Part shown: piece by piece, positions 42,569 through 44,409 of the stretch
Layout of the letters: every line of letters begins with the position of its first letter
Numbering within the stretch: the first letter of the stretch is position 1
Assembly (NCBI RefSeq): GCF_900100665.1
Contig: NZ_FNCS01000024.1
Location: forward strand, 1-44,409
DNA: 44,409 bases
Source of the DNA: Pelagibacterium luteolum
Lineage (GTDB): Bacteria; Pseudomonadota; Alphaproteobacteria; Rhizobiales; Devosiaceae
Reading direction: 5' to 3'
Position numbers and translations under genes: made by a program
Notes under the pieces: model-generated
Told to the model about the DNA's origin: nothing
The model's database searches: none
What the model saw: the letters and a program-made list of their open reading frames with translations, nothing else

Positions 42569-43249
42569 GCACCCTGGTGGATCTGGTCGCTTGAGGTATT
42601 GCTGGGCGATGTTAAGTTTGTAAGGATCGTCAGGACCCCGAATGCCACATTTTCCAGTAGTTCCCGCCAGCGATTTTCTCTCTAGTTTAACAAGTACCAT
42701 GGTGAAGCGATCAGAGCGGGAGTGATCAATGGCACCAGCCATGGGCGCGTTGTCGGGGCATATCTTTCCCGGACCGAGCTCGAGTACTTCGAGCGCCTTA
42801 AGAAAAGAGGCGTGAAGTGCTCAAGGTGGGGAAACTCGATGACCAAACGCTTTCTGCGATCGAAACGGCCCAGTATGGGGCTGAGACGTGTAAGTAACCC
42901 GACACCGAAGCCAGGTCTCGTTGCTGGTGCTCTCGAGGGAAAAAAAGGGTTGCCCTTGCAGTTGTAGTTACACAGCCTTCCAGCGTTAGCGGACAGGTCC
43001 GAACGATGGTGGTACCGATCACCCATACCGCGCCCCATGACCCCAGCACTTCACCAAAAACCCGACGAATGTTTGCCAGAACCTGCGGCTGGACGATGAG
43101 CGCCGCTGCCTATGGTCTGCGACCGAAAGCAGGCGGTGGCACGAGGCAATTAGGCGGCATCATTCCGTGATGGCCCAATGAAATGAAAGACCGAGTTCCA
43201 TAAGATACATTATGCGAATCCGATATGTAGCATGGCACATTCTATTCTG
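42569..43249. other. Intergenic region before IS30 element
   Basis: About 680 bases without a supported gene. A frame at 42584-42683 reads SLEVLLGDVKFVRIVRTPNA before a stop, weakly like a HipA N-terminus, and would fit the upstream HipB-like gene if the toxin had decayed. The remainder shows no recognisable coding or structural signal. Confidence 0.3.
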
Positions 43250-44394
43250 AAATGCAACGCAGGCGTTATCATGCCTGTTTTTTCAGGAGAATGTTTTGGC
43301 CAGAAGCTTCACACAATTGAGCCTGCAAGAGCGCCGCACGATAGCCAGGTTGCAGGAACAGAAAATTCGCCAGTCCGAAATTGCGCGGCACCTCGGTCGT
43401 GACCGCGCTACGATCTGCCGTGAGATCAGGCGCAATTACTGGCATGACCGCGAATTGCCTGAAGCCACGGGCTATTGGGCCATAGCGGCCAACGAGATGG
43501 CCAGAGATAGACGGAGACGCGTCGGCAAGCTTTACCGCTGCGATGATTTGCGGATGAGTGTGATCAATAGGCTCAAGGAAGGCTGGTCGCCAGAGCAGAT
43601 TGCTGGAAGGTTGAAGGTTGAACCTGGGATGACTGTGCGGCTGTGTCATGAAACGATCTACCGGTACGTCTATTCTCCTGAGGGTCAGCATCAACGCCTC
43701 GCGCAATATCTCCCTGAACGGCGCAGGAGGCGACGCCCATGGTACGGACGCAAGCCTCAAAGCCCCGTATTCCCCCCTGATCGGAGCATTAGGCACCGCC
43801 CTGAGCTTATCAACCAGCGCCAGCAATTTGGGCATTGGGAAGCAGATCTGATGATTTTTCGGCGGGAGCACGGTGAAGCTAATGTGGCCACTGTAATCGA
43901 ACGGAAAAGCCGATTTACGCTTCTGTTCTGCAATAACGACAGGCAGTCCAGGCCGATTATGGACCGCTTGATAAAAGAGTTTAGCCCCCTGCCCTTGCCG
44001 GCGCGTCAAAGCCTTACGTTTGATCGCGGCTTTGAGTTCGTTTCCTGGCGTCGATTGGTAGATGGCATGGGAACGACAGCGTGGTTCTGCGATCCTTCCG
44101 CGCCCTGGCAAAAGGGTTCGGTGGAGAACATGAACCGCCGAGTTCGACGCTATCTCCCTCGAGAGACGGTAATCCTGTCCCTACCGCGAACGTATCTGCG
44201 CCAGCTATGCGACCGGATTAATGGGACTCCGAGAAAATGCCTGAGCTATCGAACACCGGCAGAAGCCTTCCGCGATGAAATGCTAAATTTGAAGTTCACC
44301 AACCCGCCCCCGGTCAGCCCTTGCAACCCTGACCAGCCGGTCTGACCGGGGGCTACTGCTCTGCCAAGCGTCCCTCGAATGGAGCGTTGCATTT
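43250..44394 (+). mobile_element. IS30-family insertion sequence
   Basis: One transposase gene is flanked by inverted 11-bp cores: AAATGCAACGC at 43250-43260 and GCGTTGCATTT at 44384-44394. The terminal repeats may extend outwards by some bases but are not clearly similar there, and the right side is close to the window end. No target duplication could be seen. Confidence 0.7.
43296..44345 (+). CDS. IS30-family transposase
   Basis: A 349-residue DDE transposase. The N-terminal helix-turn-helix (LSLQERRTIARLQEQKIRQS then EIARHLGRDRATICREIRRN) is diagnostic of IS30. The catalytic Asp positions are in GHWEADLMIF and LTFDRGFEF, with the Glu in GSVENMNRRVRRYLP. The start TTG at 43296 is preceded by AGGAGA; an ATG 5 bases upstream is in another frame. 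The gene appears intact, so the element may be active. Confidence 0.9.
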   Translation: MARSFTQLSLQERRTIARLQEQKIRQSEIARHLGRDRATICREIRRNYWHDRELPEATGYWAIAANEMARDRRRRVGKLYRCDDLRMSVINRLKEGWSPEQIAGRLKVEPGMTVRLCHETIYRYVYSPEGQHQRLAQYLPERRRRRRPWYGRKPQSPVFPPDRSIRHRPELINQRQQFGHWEADLMIFRREHGEANVATVIERKSRFTLLFCNNDRQSRPIMDRLIKEFSPLPLPARQSLTFDRGFEFVSWRRLVDGMGTTAWFCDPSAPWQKGSVENMNRRVRRYLPRETVILSLPRTYLRQLCDRINGTPRKCLSYRTPAEAFRDEMLNLKFTNPPPVSPCNPDQPV

Positions 44395-44409
44395 ACATTC
44401 GAAGTCACA

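Overview
The window reads as part of a large conjugative plasmid (or an integrated one) from a Hyphomicrobiales-type alphaproteobacterium. It carries a complete repABC replication/partition cassette, a Ti-plasmid-style quorum-regulated trb conjugation operon (traI-trbBCDEJLFGHI with a divergent traR), and the matching DNA-transfer set (traG-traD-traC | oriT | traA-traF-traB). This combination is typical of Rhizobium/Agrobacterium-like plasmids. No rRNA, tRNA or CRISPR array was seen.

Layout. 1-740: an IS630-type transposase cut by the window edge, next to the 3' remnant of a polyamine-type ABC transporter ATPase. 811-9495: a catabolic island with a TauD/TfdA dioxygenase, an RraA-like protein, a carbon-nitrogen hydrolase, two MmgE/PrpD proteins and an ornithine-cyclodeaminase-like protein on the plus strand. 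Facing them is an operon of an orphan PhoB-type regulator and an amidohydrolase. 9701-20002 (minus): a small ribbon-helix-helix-like gene, the trb mating-pore genes and the acyl-homoserine-lactone synthase traI. 20058-24930: a TraR box, traR, a tiny ORF overlapping a parS-like site, repA, parS, repB, a counter-transcribed RNA and repC.

24931-31654 is a maintenance region: a DUF2384 antitoxin with a decayed RES toxin, a tyrosine recombinase divergent from a DUF1403-ScpB-like pair, and a HipA-HipB pair in unusual toxin-first order. 31655-41774 is the transfer region: DUF736, a long nested inverted repeat ahead of ardC, a WGR gene, traG/traD/traC, a second TraR box next to oriT, then traA/traF/traB. 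41775-44409 holds an XRE regulator with a readable promoter/operator and an IS30-family element.

How it fits together. TraI makes the signal and TraR answers it; two sequence-related 18-bp inverted repeats lie where TraR should act, upstream of traI-trb and in the traC/traA divergent region. TraA nicks oriT, TraG couples the relaxosome to the Trb pore, TraF matures the TrbC pilin, and ArdC probably protects the incoming strand. RepABC, the counter-transcribed RNA, the toxin-antitoxin genes and perhaps the recombinase/DUF1403/ScpB module keep the replicon in the cell. The catabolic island is cargo whose substrate cannot be named from sequence alone.

Most exciting candidates: the recombinase-DUF1403-ScpB module; the folded non-coding element before ardC, which could be a single-strand promoter active during conjugative entry; and the uncharacterised catabolic island.
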